Origin: Methanomassiliicoccales archaeon
GTDB lineage: Archaea > Thermoplasmatota > Thermoplasmata > Methanomassiliicoccales > Methanomethylophilaceae
Direction: 5' to 3'
DNA: 15,626 bases
Assembly (NCBI GenBank): GCA_900767505.1
Contig: CAAFZG010000005.1
Location: 1-15,626, forward strand
Shown here: in pieces, positions 6,609 through 13,781 of the stretch
Position numbering within the stretch: position 1 is the stretch's first letter
How the letters are laid out: every line of letters begins with the position of its first letter
Translations under genes and position numbers: made by a program
Notes under the pieces: model-generated
Told to the model about the DNA's origin: nothing
Seen by the model: the letters and a program-made list of their open reading frames with translations, nothing else
Database searches by the model: none

Positions 6609-8715
6609 ACACCTTATCCTCCGGGACCTCCCGGAGGAGTCCCCCTATCATCTCATCCCCCTTCTCAGACCAGAAATCCCTGTCGCAGGCGATAACCAGA
6701 ACATCCTTCGCCCTGGAAACGGCGGTGTTTATCACCCTCACACCTATCTCCGTGGCGGAACTGGTGAACCTGAACGGGACATCCCTGGATTCCACCCCGT
6801 TGTCCGCTACGCTCAAGATCACCACAGGCCACTCCCGCCCCTGGGAACTGTGCACGGTCATCACCGAATCCCTGTACTTCCTGCCGAGCACCTTCCTCAG
6901 AAGCCTCAGCTGGACTGTGTAAGGGGTGAGTATCGCCACTTTGTCGGGTTCGATGGGATTCCTGTCGAGATACTCCCTTATCCCGAAGGCTTCGCCTTTG
7001 TTCTCCCTTCCGTCGCGTTCTTCGCATATCGCATCGATGCATTCCAGCTTCAGATCGCTTCCCGACACCCCGGTTATCCCGTTGCGGTAGACGTATCTGT
7101 CCAGGATCGCTGCGAGGTTCGAGCCGAACCTGTGCGATTCGGTGAGATCCGCCCTTCCGGTCATGGTCATCGCAGGCGGTATGGATTCCAGGAAGGATGT
7201 CTTCAGGCTTCCGGGACCGTCCGTGAGCATCTGCTCGCAGTACAGTGCGGACATGCTCCACAGATACGCATCCTTCAGAGTCCCGTTGCGGCGTGCCGAA
7301 TCCTCCAAAAGGGCCTCATCGATCTGCGATACCGGCGGCAGCTGCATATGGTCCCCCAGAAAGGTCACCGGAACGCCGTTAGTGAACAGCGAAAGCGCTT
7401 GGAGAAGACCGCAGTAGCCAGCCTCGTCCAAGAATATGTGGTCCACATCCAATTCCATGCGTGGATCCTCTTCCGATCCCTTCGGTCTGAAGCGTGAGAT
7501 GAACTGCTGCGGGGTGGAAGCGATGATCTTCGAATCATGCACCCTGCCCTCGATCGTCTTCTTCCTGAACTCCTCCGCATCTTGCTCGAACTGGAGCATC
7601 GTCCCGATCAGATCGGCATCCGACCAGGAATCGTATTCATCGATGTTCGATACGGGACGTTCCTTCTCATAGAGGAATGACACGAGCTTTCCCATTATGA
7701 CGCGGATGTCCTCATGATCTATCATCCTCACAAGATCCCTTGTCTCTGGGAACATGAGGAAAAGACCGCTGAGGTCCTGAAAACGCTTCATCATCTTCCG
7801 ATGGTTGCGCAGGATGACCTTTCCGTCATCGCCCTCTTCGAGCATCATGATGTCCCTCGCAAGTTCGATGACCTCCTGCTCGAGCTCCGAAATGCACCGT
7901 TCGTACATCACCTCCGAGAGATTATCGGCCGACTCGAAGCACTGCTGCATCCTCCTGTCGGCCTGGTTATTCTCGCACATCGAAGGGTGTGCCTTCACGA
8001 ACTCCCTTGTCGGGACCCCCAGACGGACGATGCCGTCCAGAATGGAGCTGTCGTCGCCGAATGATTTTATCAGACCGCTTAGGACCTGCTCGACGGAGTT
8101 GTTCGTCGGTGCGAACACGGCCACCCTCATACCCGCATCCAGACATGCTCTGATGCAGGTCGACAGAACTAGCTGAGTCTTGCCTGTGCCGGGAGCGCCC
8201 CAGATGTACGACATCCTGCTCCCAAGGATGCAGTCCACGGCCCGTTTCTGATCCCGGGTCGGACGGGAGCCTTCGGGGAATTCGGGAGCACCCGTTTCAG
8301 GATAATGGAGAGGAAGTGTGAGGTACTTCCCATACCTTTTGTAGAAATCCCCCAGGGCGATGATGAGGAACTTCATGTCCGAGATTATACGGACCTTCGT
8401 TCCGGGCCCTGCCATCCTCTGCAGTATGTCGCCCGGAGGGTGGACGACTATCGTCTTGGAGACCTCGTCGTACCTGGTGAACCTCGCGCTGTCCTCGGGT
8501 ATGACGTCCGAGTCCACCATCAGCTTGATCCCCGAAGTGTCGTTCAGGACCGATTCCAATTTCAGTACGGCGTAATCCTCGGCCACAGTGCACGATGACA
8601 CGCCCGTGACAGATACGCCGGCAGGCGGATCGGTCGCGAACTGCATGAAATCGAGATAGTCGTACACCGCATCCGCTGATTCGATTATGACATCGGAAAC
8701 CGCTCCGGGCAACAT
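6562..8715 (-). CDS. Superfamily 1 DNA/RNA helicase, Upf1/Dna2-like (AAA_11/AAA_12)
   Basis: The protein has 717 residues. After an unassigned N-terminal domain (about 1-150, predicted beta-rich), a Q-motif-like TRDQKRA (153-159) precedes Walker A GAPGTGKT (173-180). Motif Ia is FAPTNNSVEQ (201-210). A helical insertion spans about 245-400. Walker B is FLDEAG (428-433), motif III GDHMQLPPV (454-462), motif IV ILTPYT (595-600), motif V TVHSSQGREW (620-629) and motif VI VINTAVSRAKD (661-671). All motifs needed for ATP-driven SF1B translocation are intact. This family unwinds or remodels RNA or DNA ends; which one here is unknown. The ATG at 8715 has a weak TATA-like GGATAACAT about 25 nt upstream on the minus strand. 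The 3' end overlaps the convergent coiled-coil gene by 47 bp. Confidence 0.93.
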   Translation of the reverse strand: MLPGAVSDVIIESADAVYDYLDFMQFATDPPAGVSVTGVSSCTVAEDYAVLKLESVLNDTSGIKLMVDSDVIPEDSARFTRYDEVSKTIVVHPPGDILQRMAGPGTKVRIISDMKFLIIALGDFYKRYGKYLTLPLHYPETGAPEFPEGSRPTRDQKRAVDCILGSRMSYIWGAPGTGKTQLVLSTCIRACLDAGMRVAVFAPTNNSVEQVLSGLIKSFGDDSSILDGIVRLGVPTREFVKAHPSMCENNQADRRMQQCFESADNLSEVMYERCISELEQEVIELARDIMMLEEGDDGKVILRNHRKMMKRFQDLSGLFLMFPETRDLVRMIDHEDIRVIMGKLVSFLYEKERPVSNIDEYDSWSDADLIGTMLQFEQDAEEFRKKTIEGRVHDSKIIASTPQQFISRFRPKGSEEDPRMELDVDHIFLDEAGYCGLLQALSLFTNGVPVTFLGDHMQLPPVSQIDEALLEDSARRNGTLKDAYLWSMSALYCEQMLTDGPGSLKTSFLESIPPAMTMTGRADLTESHRFGSNLAAILDRYVYRNGITGVSGSDLKLECIDAICEERDGRENKGEAFGIREYLDRNPIEPDKVAILTPYTVQLRLLRKVLGRKYRDSVMTVHSSQGREWPVVILSVADNGVESRDVPFRFTSSATEIGVRVINTAVSRAKDVLVIACDRDFWSEKGDEMIGGLLREVPEDKVFSPGTCRHQAVSRAP

Positions 8716-8781
8716 GCCCCGTTTTCAGCATGGGGGATGTTATCCGTTCCGCGCCGGAATAGGATTGATAATCCCGAGAGC
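8716..8781 (-). promoter_or_regulatory. Putative promoter of the SF1 helicase gene
   Basis: In this 66-bp gap GGATAACATC (8735-8744, minus strand) is a weak TATA-like box centred about 25 nt before the helicase ATG, consistent with a leaderless start. No Shine-Dalgarno sequence is obvious. The helicase might also be read through from the upstream minus-strand gene. Confidence 0.3.
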
Positions 8782-9219
8782 TCACTGATAGAAGCTGGAC
8801 CAGTTCTCCTCCAGTTCCTCTTCGTTGAACGAAGGGGTCCCGTGGGCGAATCCCTCCCAGTCGATGGGTTCCCTGGACAGCAGGACGAATGAATTGTGTT
8901 TGCTGTCGAACTTGATGGAGTTCTCGGCGACTTGGATCTTGACGTCGAAAAGGACATGGAAGTCAAGGTCCCTGTAATCCCCGTCGGGGTCCTCGATGGT
9001 GCGGTCCATGCGGACGCTGTTCATCTTCACTACCCTTTTGCGGAGCACTCCGTGGATGATCTTGGTGACCCTGTCGAGGAAATATCCGTTCCCGAGGTTC
9101 AGGGTCCAGAAATCAAGGGTGTCGTCCTGGTCAGGCTCGATTGAAACATGATCCCAGCCTGTGTAGTCGTCCTTCTTGGTACCTGCATACATCCTGTATT
9201 GGGTCTCCTTCGAGATCAT
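8782..9219 (-). CDS. Hypothetical protein, 145 residues
   Basis: I do not recognise a family. The product (MISKETQYRMYAG at the start, ELEENWSSFYQ at the end) is acidic overall, has no signal peptide or membrane helix, and shows alternating hydrophobic stretches (for example LDFHVLFDVKIQVAE) suggesting a small mainly beta fold. Unlike most genes here, it has a real leader: GAGGAAGGGGAG lies 3-14 nt before the ATG at 9219, and the TATA-like GCTAAAATACAA (9253-9264, minus strand) is about 39 nt upstream. The gene is 66 bp upstream of the helicase gene in the same direction and may be co-transcribed with it. It may be lineage-specific. Confidence 0.75.
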   Translation of the reverse strand: MISKETQYRMYAGTKKDDYTGWDHVSIEPDQDDTLDFWTLNLGNGYFLDRVTKIIHGVLRKRVVKMNSVRMDRTIEDPDGDYRDLDFHVLFDVKIQVAENSIKFDSKHNSFVLLSREPIDWEGFAHGTPSFNEEELEENWSSFYQ

Positions 9220-9270
9220 GTGCTCCCCTTCCTCGGATGCTCATCGAAGCGGTTGTATTTTAGCAATTCT
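9220..9270 (-). promoter_or_regulatory. Promoter and ribosome binding site of the 145-residue protein gene
   Basis: Read on the minus strand, TATA-like AAAATAC is near 9255-9261 and a purine-rich GAGGAAGGGGAG sits at about 9223-9234, ending 3 nt before the ATG. This predicts a 5' leader of about 10-15 nt, in contrast to the leaderless arrangement of the neighbours. Confidence 0.4.
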
Positions 9271-9303
9271 CCGATTTCGTCGGCGGAACCGATACTGCTC
9301 CCT

Positions 9304-9409
9304 CTGTAATTCAGTTCTAAGAAACTGTTTTTTATGTAATAATAGCTGTCAAATGTAATAATTACATAAAAATTCTATATAATTTTATGCAATTATTACA
9401 GTTATATAC
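9304..9409 (+). promoter_or_regulatory. Repeat-rich operator/promoter region of the DUF4143 ATPase gene
   Basis: The motif TGTAATAATTACA recurs. A near-perfect inverted form, ATGTAAT-A-ATTACAT, is at 9353-9367. A direct half copy, ATGTAATAAT, is at 9334-9343. A degenerate copy, TGCAATTATTACA, is at 9388-9400, and a TGTAAT half site at 9305-9310. In addition TTTTTATGTAAT (9329-9340) and ATTACATAAAAA (9361-9372) are perfect 12-bp inverted arms. The degenerate copy touches the TATA-like TTATATAC (9402-9409), which is about 27 nt before the ATG at 9432. The layout suggests cooperative repressor binding over the promoter. Confidence 0.55.
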
Positions 9410-9431
9410 AAGAAATGCATAATAAAAACCG

Positions 9432-10661
9432 ATGATCGAGAGAAGCGTCTACCAAGCGGTCAAAGAATTATTCTCAATGAAGCCTGCCGTGCTGATCACA
9501 GGCGCAAGGCAAACAGGGAAGACGACCCTCTGTTGGATGCTCAGCAAGGAACTCGGAATCCCCTATGTCACTCTATCTGATAGCGATGAACGCCAACTGG
9601 CATCCACTGATCCGGATATGTTCATCAAAATCCATGGATATCCGCTTATCATAGACGAAATCCAATATGCTCCGACATTATTCGAGACGCTTGAATCTAT
9701 AATAGACAAGGAACGTTATGGCAATCCCGATTGCCATGGATTGTTCGTCCTGACAGGAAGCCAATCCTACAGATTGATGGAAGGGATATCCCAAACAATG
9801 TCGGGAAGGATCTCCATGGTCAATGTCTCTGCGATATCGATCAGCGAGGAACTGGGATTACCTGAGAAACCGTTCACGATCTCTCCCGAGACATCATTCT
9901 CCAGAAATAAAGAGGTCCCTAAAGACCTTGAACTCATGGACATCATCTTCCGCGGAATGTATCCCGAGATCATAATCAATAAGAAAATGACCCCTCAGCA
10001 ATTCTATTCGGACTATGTGGACACATACATCATGAGAGATGTGTCGGAGCTTATAAATGTGAAAGACAGGCAGAAATTCCGTTCTTTCATGGAAACTGTA
10101 GCAGCACTGTCGGGTCAGGTCATTAATTATGGATCTGTCGCCAAAACCGTCAGCATCGATCAGAGAACGGCAAAGAACTGGTTGAGCGTCCTTGAAGCAG
10201 GCGACATCATAACCATACTGCGGCCGTATTCCGACACATCTGTTGTGAAAAGGGTGGCCAAACGCCCGAAAATATACATGAAGGATACCGGACTGACATG
10301 CTATCTTGCGAAAATACCGGATCCCAAGATGCTGAGGTCCAGCTATCTCAAAAGGTCGTTTACGGAGACATTCATCATAAACGAGATCATCAAAACCCAT
10401 ACGAACAAAGGGCTTGTGACCCCGTTTTTCTACTACAGGGATTCCAACGGCAATGAGATAGACCTCCTGATGCTGTATGATGGCAAACTGAACATGATCG
10501 AGTGCAAGTCCGGGATGACATACAACCCTTCGGACATCAAAGCATTCGGCAGATTGCATACATCCCATGATAAGGAAGGGTGCGTCGTCTGTCTGAGCGA
10601 GAAGCCATATCCGATAACCAAGGACGTATATGCCATACCTGCCAAGACCATCGGCGGATGA
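9432..10661 (+). CDS. ATP-binding protein of the AAA_14/DUF4143 family
   Basis: The 409-residue protein has an N-terminal P-loop ATPase domain: Walker A GARQTGKTT (24-32), Walker B PLIIDEIQ (71-78) and sensor-like FVLTGSQSYRLM (105-116). The middle DUF4143 region includes FYSDYVDTYIMRDVSEL (191-207) and a helix-turn-helix-like INYGSVAKTVSIDQRTAKNWL (231-251). The C-terminal part carries a PD-(D/E)XK-like set, with Asp344 in NEID and Glu357-x-Lys359 in IECK, suggesting a nuclease fold. The biochemical role of this widespread, often multicopy archaeal and bacterial family is not settled. The gene is intact and nearly full family length. It is visibly poorer in G+C than its neighbours (23 of 60 bases G+C in 9661-9720 against 36 of 60 in 11821-11880) and has an unusual repeat-rich promoter, which suggests horizontal acquisition. 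Start by TATA spacing. Confidence 0.93.
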   Translation: MIERSVYQAVKELFSMKPAVLITGARQTGKTTLCWMLSKELGIPYVTLSDSDERQLASTDPDMFIKIHGYPLIIDEIQYAPTLFETLESIIDKERYGNPDCHGLFVLTGSQSYRLMEGISQTMSGRISMVNVSAISISEELGLPEKPFTISPETSFSRNKEVPKDLELMDIIFRGMYPEIIINKKMTPQQFYSDYVDTYIMRDVSELINVKDRQKFRSFMETVAALSGQVINYGSVAKTVSIDQRTAKNWLSVLEAGDIITILRPYSDTSVVKRVAKRPKIYMKDTGLTCYLAKIPDPKMLRSSYLKRSFTETFIINEIIKTHTNKGLVTPFFYYRDSNGNEIDLLMLYDGKLNMIECKSGMTYNPSDIKAFGRLHTSHDKEGCVVCLSEKPYPITKDVYAIPAKTIGG

Positions 10662-10684
10662 ACCCCATCCATCCATGGCTATGC

Positions 10685-10714
10685 ACATATAACCCCGATG
10701 CGATGAAGGCATCA
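10685..10714 (+). promoter_or_regulatory. Promoter of the trypsin-like protease gene (leaderless)
   Basis: ACATATAAC at 10685-10693 is a good TATA-like box about 25 nt before the ATG at 10714. GATGAAGGC between them is a poor Shine-Dalgarno candidate, so a leaderless transcript is favoured. The promoter lies in the 52-bp gap after the DUF4143 gene. Confidence 0.5.
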
Positions 10715-11595
10715 TGTTCGCCGAAGCCTGCCGCAAAGCCGCAGAGTACACCAGACCCGTCGTTATATCCACCCGCCTCCAGAGCGGCGAGATGAGGACG
10801 GAATGCGGGAGCTTCGTCATCCTCAACAGGGACGGATGGTTCGTCACCGCGGGACACCTATACGATTCCCTCGTGAAATACCAGGGCGACCAGAACAAGA
10901 TCTCCGAGATCAACAGCCTCAACGAGTCCAGGCAGCAGGACCCAGACGCACCTTCGAACGAGATAAAACTTGATCCGGAGTTCATCACCAACCACTCCAT
11001 GTGGTGGGGATGGGACGGCACCCGTGTCGAGGAGGCGTTCGTGAACAGGCAGGTGGACATAGCTGTCGGAAGGCTGGCGGGGTTCGATCCATCATGGGTG
11101 AAGGAATACCCCGTCCTGAGGGACCCGGACACCCTCTGCCCTGGCACGAGCATCTGCCGCATGGGATTCCCGTTCGTCGGCATCGCTTCGTCTTTCGACG
11201 AGGAGAAGGGGATGTTCAGGATCCCCGCGATCCCTTCCAAGGAGGTCATCTTCCCCAACGACGGCATACACACGCGCACGGTGTCCAACGGAAGGACCGC
11301 CGACGACAAGTACGAATGCCTTTATGTGGAGACGTCCACGCCCGGCCTGAAGGGTCAGTCCGGCGGACCGATATTCGACAGGGAAGGCCACCTATATGCG
11401 ATCCAGGTTCAGACCCGCCACATCCCGCTGGACCTGCACCCGACCGCCATCTACGACGGACAGACCATGGTCGAGAACCAGTTCATGAACGTCGGTATGG
11501 GCGTGCACATCAGGATCGTGAGATCGATACTCGATGAGCGCGGCGTCAGATACGACGCAGAGGGCGACGAGGAAGGGTTCAGGATCATCGACTGA
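10714..11595 (+). CDS. Trypsin-like serine protease (PA clan), apparently cytoplasmic
   Basis: The 293-residue protein keeps all three catalytic positions of trypsin-like peptidases: His48 in FVTAGHLYD, Asp115 in VDIAVGRL and Ser216 in GLKGQSGGPIFD, with the oxyanion-type GQSGGP around the Ser. GMGVHIRIVRSIL near the end matches the usual closing strands and helix. It should cleave peptide bonds, but the substrate is not predictable. There is no N-terminal signal peptide, no membrane anchor and no PDZ domain, so unlike most DegP/HtrA proteins it is expected to stay in the cytoplasm. About 50 residues between His48 and Asp115 (Asn/Gln/Asp-rich, then a Trp-rich MWWGW) look like a lineage-specific insertion. 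It starts from its own leaderless promoter between the DUF4143 ATPase and the XPD-like helicase; operon membership is not evident. The family is firm; the role is unknown. Confidence 0.9.
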   Translation: MFAEACRKAAEYTRPVVISTRLQSGEMRTECGSFVILNRDGWFVTAGHLYDSLVKYQGDQNKISEINSLNESRQQDPDAPSNEIKLDPEFITNHSMWWGWDGTRVEEAFVNRQVDIAVGRLAGFDPSWVKEYPVLRDPDTLCPGTSICRMGFPFVGIASSFDEEKGMFRIPAIPSKEVIFPNDGIHTRTVSNGRTADDKYECLYVETSTPGLKGQSGGPIFDREGHLYAIQVQTRHIPLDLHPTAIYDGQTMVENQFMNVGMGVHIRIVRSILDERGVRYDAEGDEEGFRIID

Positions 11596-11597
11596 GA

Positions 11598-11614
11598 GGG
11601 TTTTCGGTCAACCC
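11598..11614 (+). terminator. Possible terminator-like hairpin after the protease gene
   Basis: GGGTT (11598-11602) pairs with AACCC (11610-11614) around a 7-nt loop containing TTCGG, just after the TGA at 11593-11595. No T-run follows, and archaeal termination usually depends on T-rich tracts, so this is weak. A similar G/C hairpin follows the symporter gene. Confidence 0.3.
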
Positions 11615-11623
11615 CCCGTCCCG

Positions 11624-11655
11624 CTTAAGTACTCGTTCGTTTTGGGTACTGGACA
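11624..11655 (+). promoter_or_regulatory. Promoter of the XPD-like helicase gene (leaderless)
   Basis: CTTAAGTAC at 11624-11632 is TATA-like and centred about 27 nt before the ATG at 11655. No Shine-Dalgarno match lies just before the start. Confidence 0.45.
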
Positions 11656-13733
11656 TGCAAGGTATGTTCTGTCCAGTCTGCAAGAGTCTGCTCGCCCCGG
11701 GCAGCGACCGCTGTATGAAATGCGGCAGGACCGCCGACGGTCTCCAGACAAGCAACCAATCATGTCTGTCTGAGATGGCGGCCAAGGCCCCGCGCAGGGA
11801 GCCGAAGACGGTGGACCACGAGATCAAAGATGCCCCGTTCATGCCCTACGAGCCCCGCGGCTGCCAGCTCGACATCATCAACGACATAAGGACGTACCTG
11901 GACGAGAAGCGCCATGTCGTAATCGAATCCGGAACCGGTACCGGGAAGACCATCGTATCCCTGGCCGCTTCGCTGGAGCACTGCAGACGCACCGGCAAGA
12001 AGATCATCTACCTTGTGAGGACGATAACACAGACCGATGCGGTCATGAAGGAGCTCCGCGCGATATCCAAGATCAAGGATGTCAAGGGCATCTCCCTGAC
12101 GGGAAGAGGGAAATCCTGCCCGCTTTACAGGGGTTCCGCAGGATTCGAGAGCATTCCGTCGAATGTGCTGTCGATAATGTGCGACGACCGCAGGAGCAAG
12201 AGCATCAAAGGCCAGGCCGGGGGATGCAGATACTACGACCGCGTCGAGATGGAGATGGCCAACATCGAGAACTATTGGACTTCCGAGATGCCGTCTTCCG
12301 ATGCACTCGACAGGTACTGCGAGAAGCTGGGCGTCTGCCCCTACGAGGTGAAGAAGAGGCTGATGAAGAAGGCCGATGTCATCGCCGTCCCTTATATTCA
12401 GATACTCAACCCGGACATCCGCGCCAGCCTGATGGCCAACCTGGAGCTCTCCGGCGACCCCGACGGTATTATGATAATAGTTGACGAGGCGCACAACTTC
12501 CTCGATGCCGCCAGGGACACGGAGAGCTTCGTCATAGACAAGACGCTGATCGACAACGCCATCGACGAGGCCAAGACGTTCAAGAGCGCTTCCGTATGGC
12601 CCAACGTTCCGTTGGAATCCTTCATAGAATATTTCAAAAGCTGCGTAAGGGCGCTTGCCACCGAGAAGCTGGGACTTAATGACAAATCGATGGTGATCGA
12701 TGACAACTTCATAGAGGAGCGTATCATCAACAAATACGGGATGAAGATGTCTGATCTGGATTCCGTCATCGAGATGATGAACGACCTCGGAGAGGCCCGT
12801 ACGGAGAAGCTCATAGAATCAGGAGACAACAGGGTCTCCGCCGTGCAGGAGCTGGCGCAGCTCATGGGATACTGGTTCACTTCCGCCTCGGAGAGGTTCG
12901 TAAGGACCATCAACGTCGGCGACGACGGGGAGTTCCTCCGCGCCACATGCATCGATCCGGAGGAGATCTCCAGATTCCTGAACTCCGTTCCCGGAACGTT
13001 GCACATGTCCGGTACATTGCAGCCTCTGGACCAGTACGCACGCGTGCTGGGATTGGGAGGGAATCCGAGATTCAGAACATATCCCTCGCCGTTCCCCAAG
13101 GAGAACAAGCTGGTCCTCTACGACAAAGAAGTCACTACCAGACAGGCCGACATGAAAGCGGACCCTTCGATGCAGTCACGCATCGAAAGGAGGATCGTAC
13201 AGCTTTGCGACGCTGTCGACAAGAACACCCTGGTCTTCTTCACATCCTACGGCATGATGAGGATGATGCGCCCGTACCTGGAGAGGAACATCGACAAGCC
13301 GAAGTACTGGGAGGAATCCGGCAACCAGAGAAGGACCGTGGAGAACCTCGCACGCTTCAGGGAGGGACGCAACGGTGTGTTCTTCTCCGTCATCGGCGGA
13401 TCCGTGGCGGAAGGCATAGACTTCCCCGGCGACGAACTGTGCTTCGCCATAATCGTCGGCATACCTTTCCCGCCGCCGTCGAAGGAGATGGATGCCATGC
13501 AGAGGCAGTTCGACTCCAGGTACGGCAACGGGAAGGGGTGGCTGTACACAAGCCAGGTCCCTGCGATGAGGAAGATGAACCAGGCCATCGGACGTCTGAT
13601 AAGGACCGAGACCGACAGGGGAGTGGCCGTCATCCTCGACAGAAGGATGGTCAGGTACACCAAGGACACGGGTGCCGTCGGTTCGGACGACCCCGTAGGC
13701 GATGTCATGCGGTTTTTCTACAACCATTCCTAA
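11655..13733 (+). CDS. XPD/Rad3 (DinG-type) Fe-S helicase with N-terminal zinc ribbon
   Basis: This 692-residue SF2 helicase begins with a zinc-ribbon-like CPVC...CMKC (Cys6, 9, 20, 23). A short linker leads to the helicase core with QLDIIND (Q-motif region, about 71), Walker A SGTGTGKT (92-99) and motif Ia YLVRT. Cysteines 155 (GRGKSCPLY), 176, 191 (GGCRYYD) and 228 (GVCPYE) are placed as in the 4Fe-4S domain of XPD. DEAH is at 277-280, SGTL follows in motif III, and the late motifs include GSVAEGIDFPG and QAIGRLIRTETDRG. All core motifs are intact, so it should be an active 5'-3' DNA helicase acting in repair or replication-linked unwinding. Archaeal XPD proteins are usually nearer 600-650 residues; the extra length is partly the zinc ribbon. 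It has its own promoter and ends in TAA. Confidence 0.94.
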   Translation: MQGMFCPVCKSLLAPGSDRCMKCGRTADGLQTSNQSCLSEMAAKAPRREPKTVDHEIKDAPFMPYEPRGCQLDIINDIRTYLDEKRHVVIESGTGTGKTIVSLAASLEHCRRTGKKIIYLVRTITQTDAVMKELRAISKIKDVKGISLTGRGKSCPLYRGSAGFESIPSNVLSIMCDDRRSKSIKGQAGGCRYYDRVEMEMANIENYWTSEMPSSDALDRYCEKLGVCPYEVKKRLMKKADVIAVPYIQILNPDIRASLMANLELSGDPDGIMIIVDEAHNFLDAARDTESFVIDKTLIDNAIDEAKTFKSASVWPNVPLESFIEYFKSCVRALATEKLGLNDKSMVIDDNFIEERIINKYGMKMSDLDSVIEMMNDLGEARTEKLIESGDNRVSAVQELAQLMGYWFTSASERFVRTINVGDDGEFLRATCIDPEEISRFLNSVPGTLHMSGTLQPLDQYARVLGLGGNPRFRTYPSPFPKENKLVLYDKEVTTRQADMKADPSMQSRIERRIVQLCDAVDKNTLVFFTSYGMMRMMRPYLERNIDKPKYWEESGNQRRTVENLARFREGRNGVFFSVIGGSVAEGIDFPGDELCFAIIVGIPFPPPSKEMDAMQRQFDSRYGNGKGWLYTSQVPAMRKMNQAIGRLIRTETDRGVAVILDRRMVRYTKDTGAVGSDDPVGDVMRFFYNHS

Positions 13734-13750
13734 CGTAATAGGGATAAACC

Positions 13751-13781
13751 GTAAATAACCGATGAAAATCGGCGCCTTCGA
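13751..13781 (+). promoter_or_regulatory. Promoter of the symporter gene (leaderless)
   Basis: GTAAATAAC at 13751-13759 is TATA-like and centred about 26 nt before the ATG at 13781. The interval has no Shine-Dalgarno match. An ATG at 13762 is out of frame with the symporter. Confidence 0.45.

Noticed and set aside
9304..9409. CRISPR-like repeat array
   Set aside because: The repeats are short, partly inverted and degenerate, with uneven spacing; this fits operators, not CRISPR.
9894..11309. 471-codon minus-strand frame
   Set aside because: It lies opposite two genes with intact catalytic motifs (DUF4143 ATPase and trypsin-like protease); the translation has no recognisable domain.
12398..13108. 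236-codon minus-strand frame within the XPD-like gene
   Set aside because: It is Ser/Leu/Met-rich shadow coding opposite a helicase with all motifs intact.
9432..13733. Known defence operon made of ATPase, protease and helicase
   Set aside because: Each gene has its own promoter and the domain set does not match a defence system I can name; adjacency alone is not enough.
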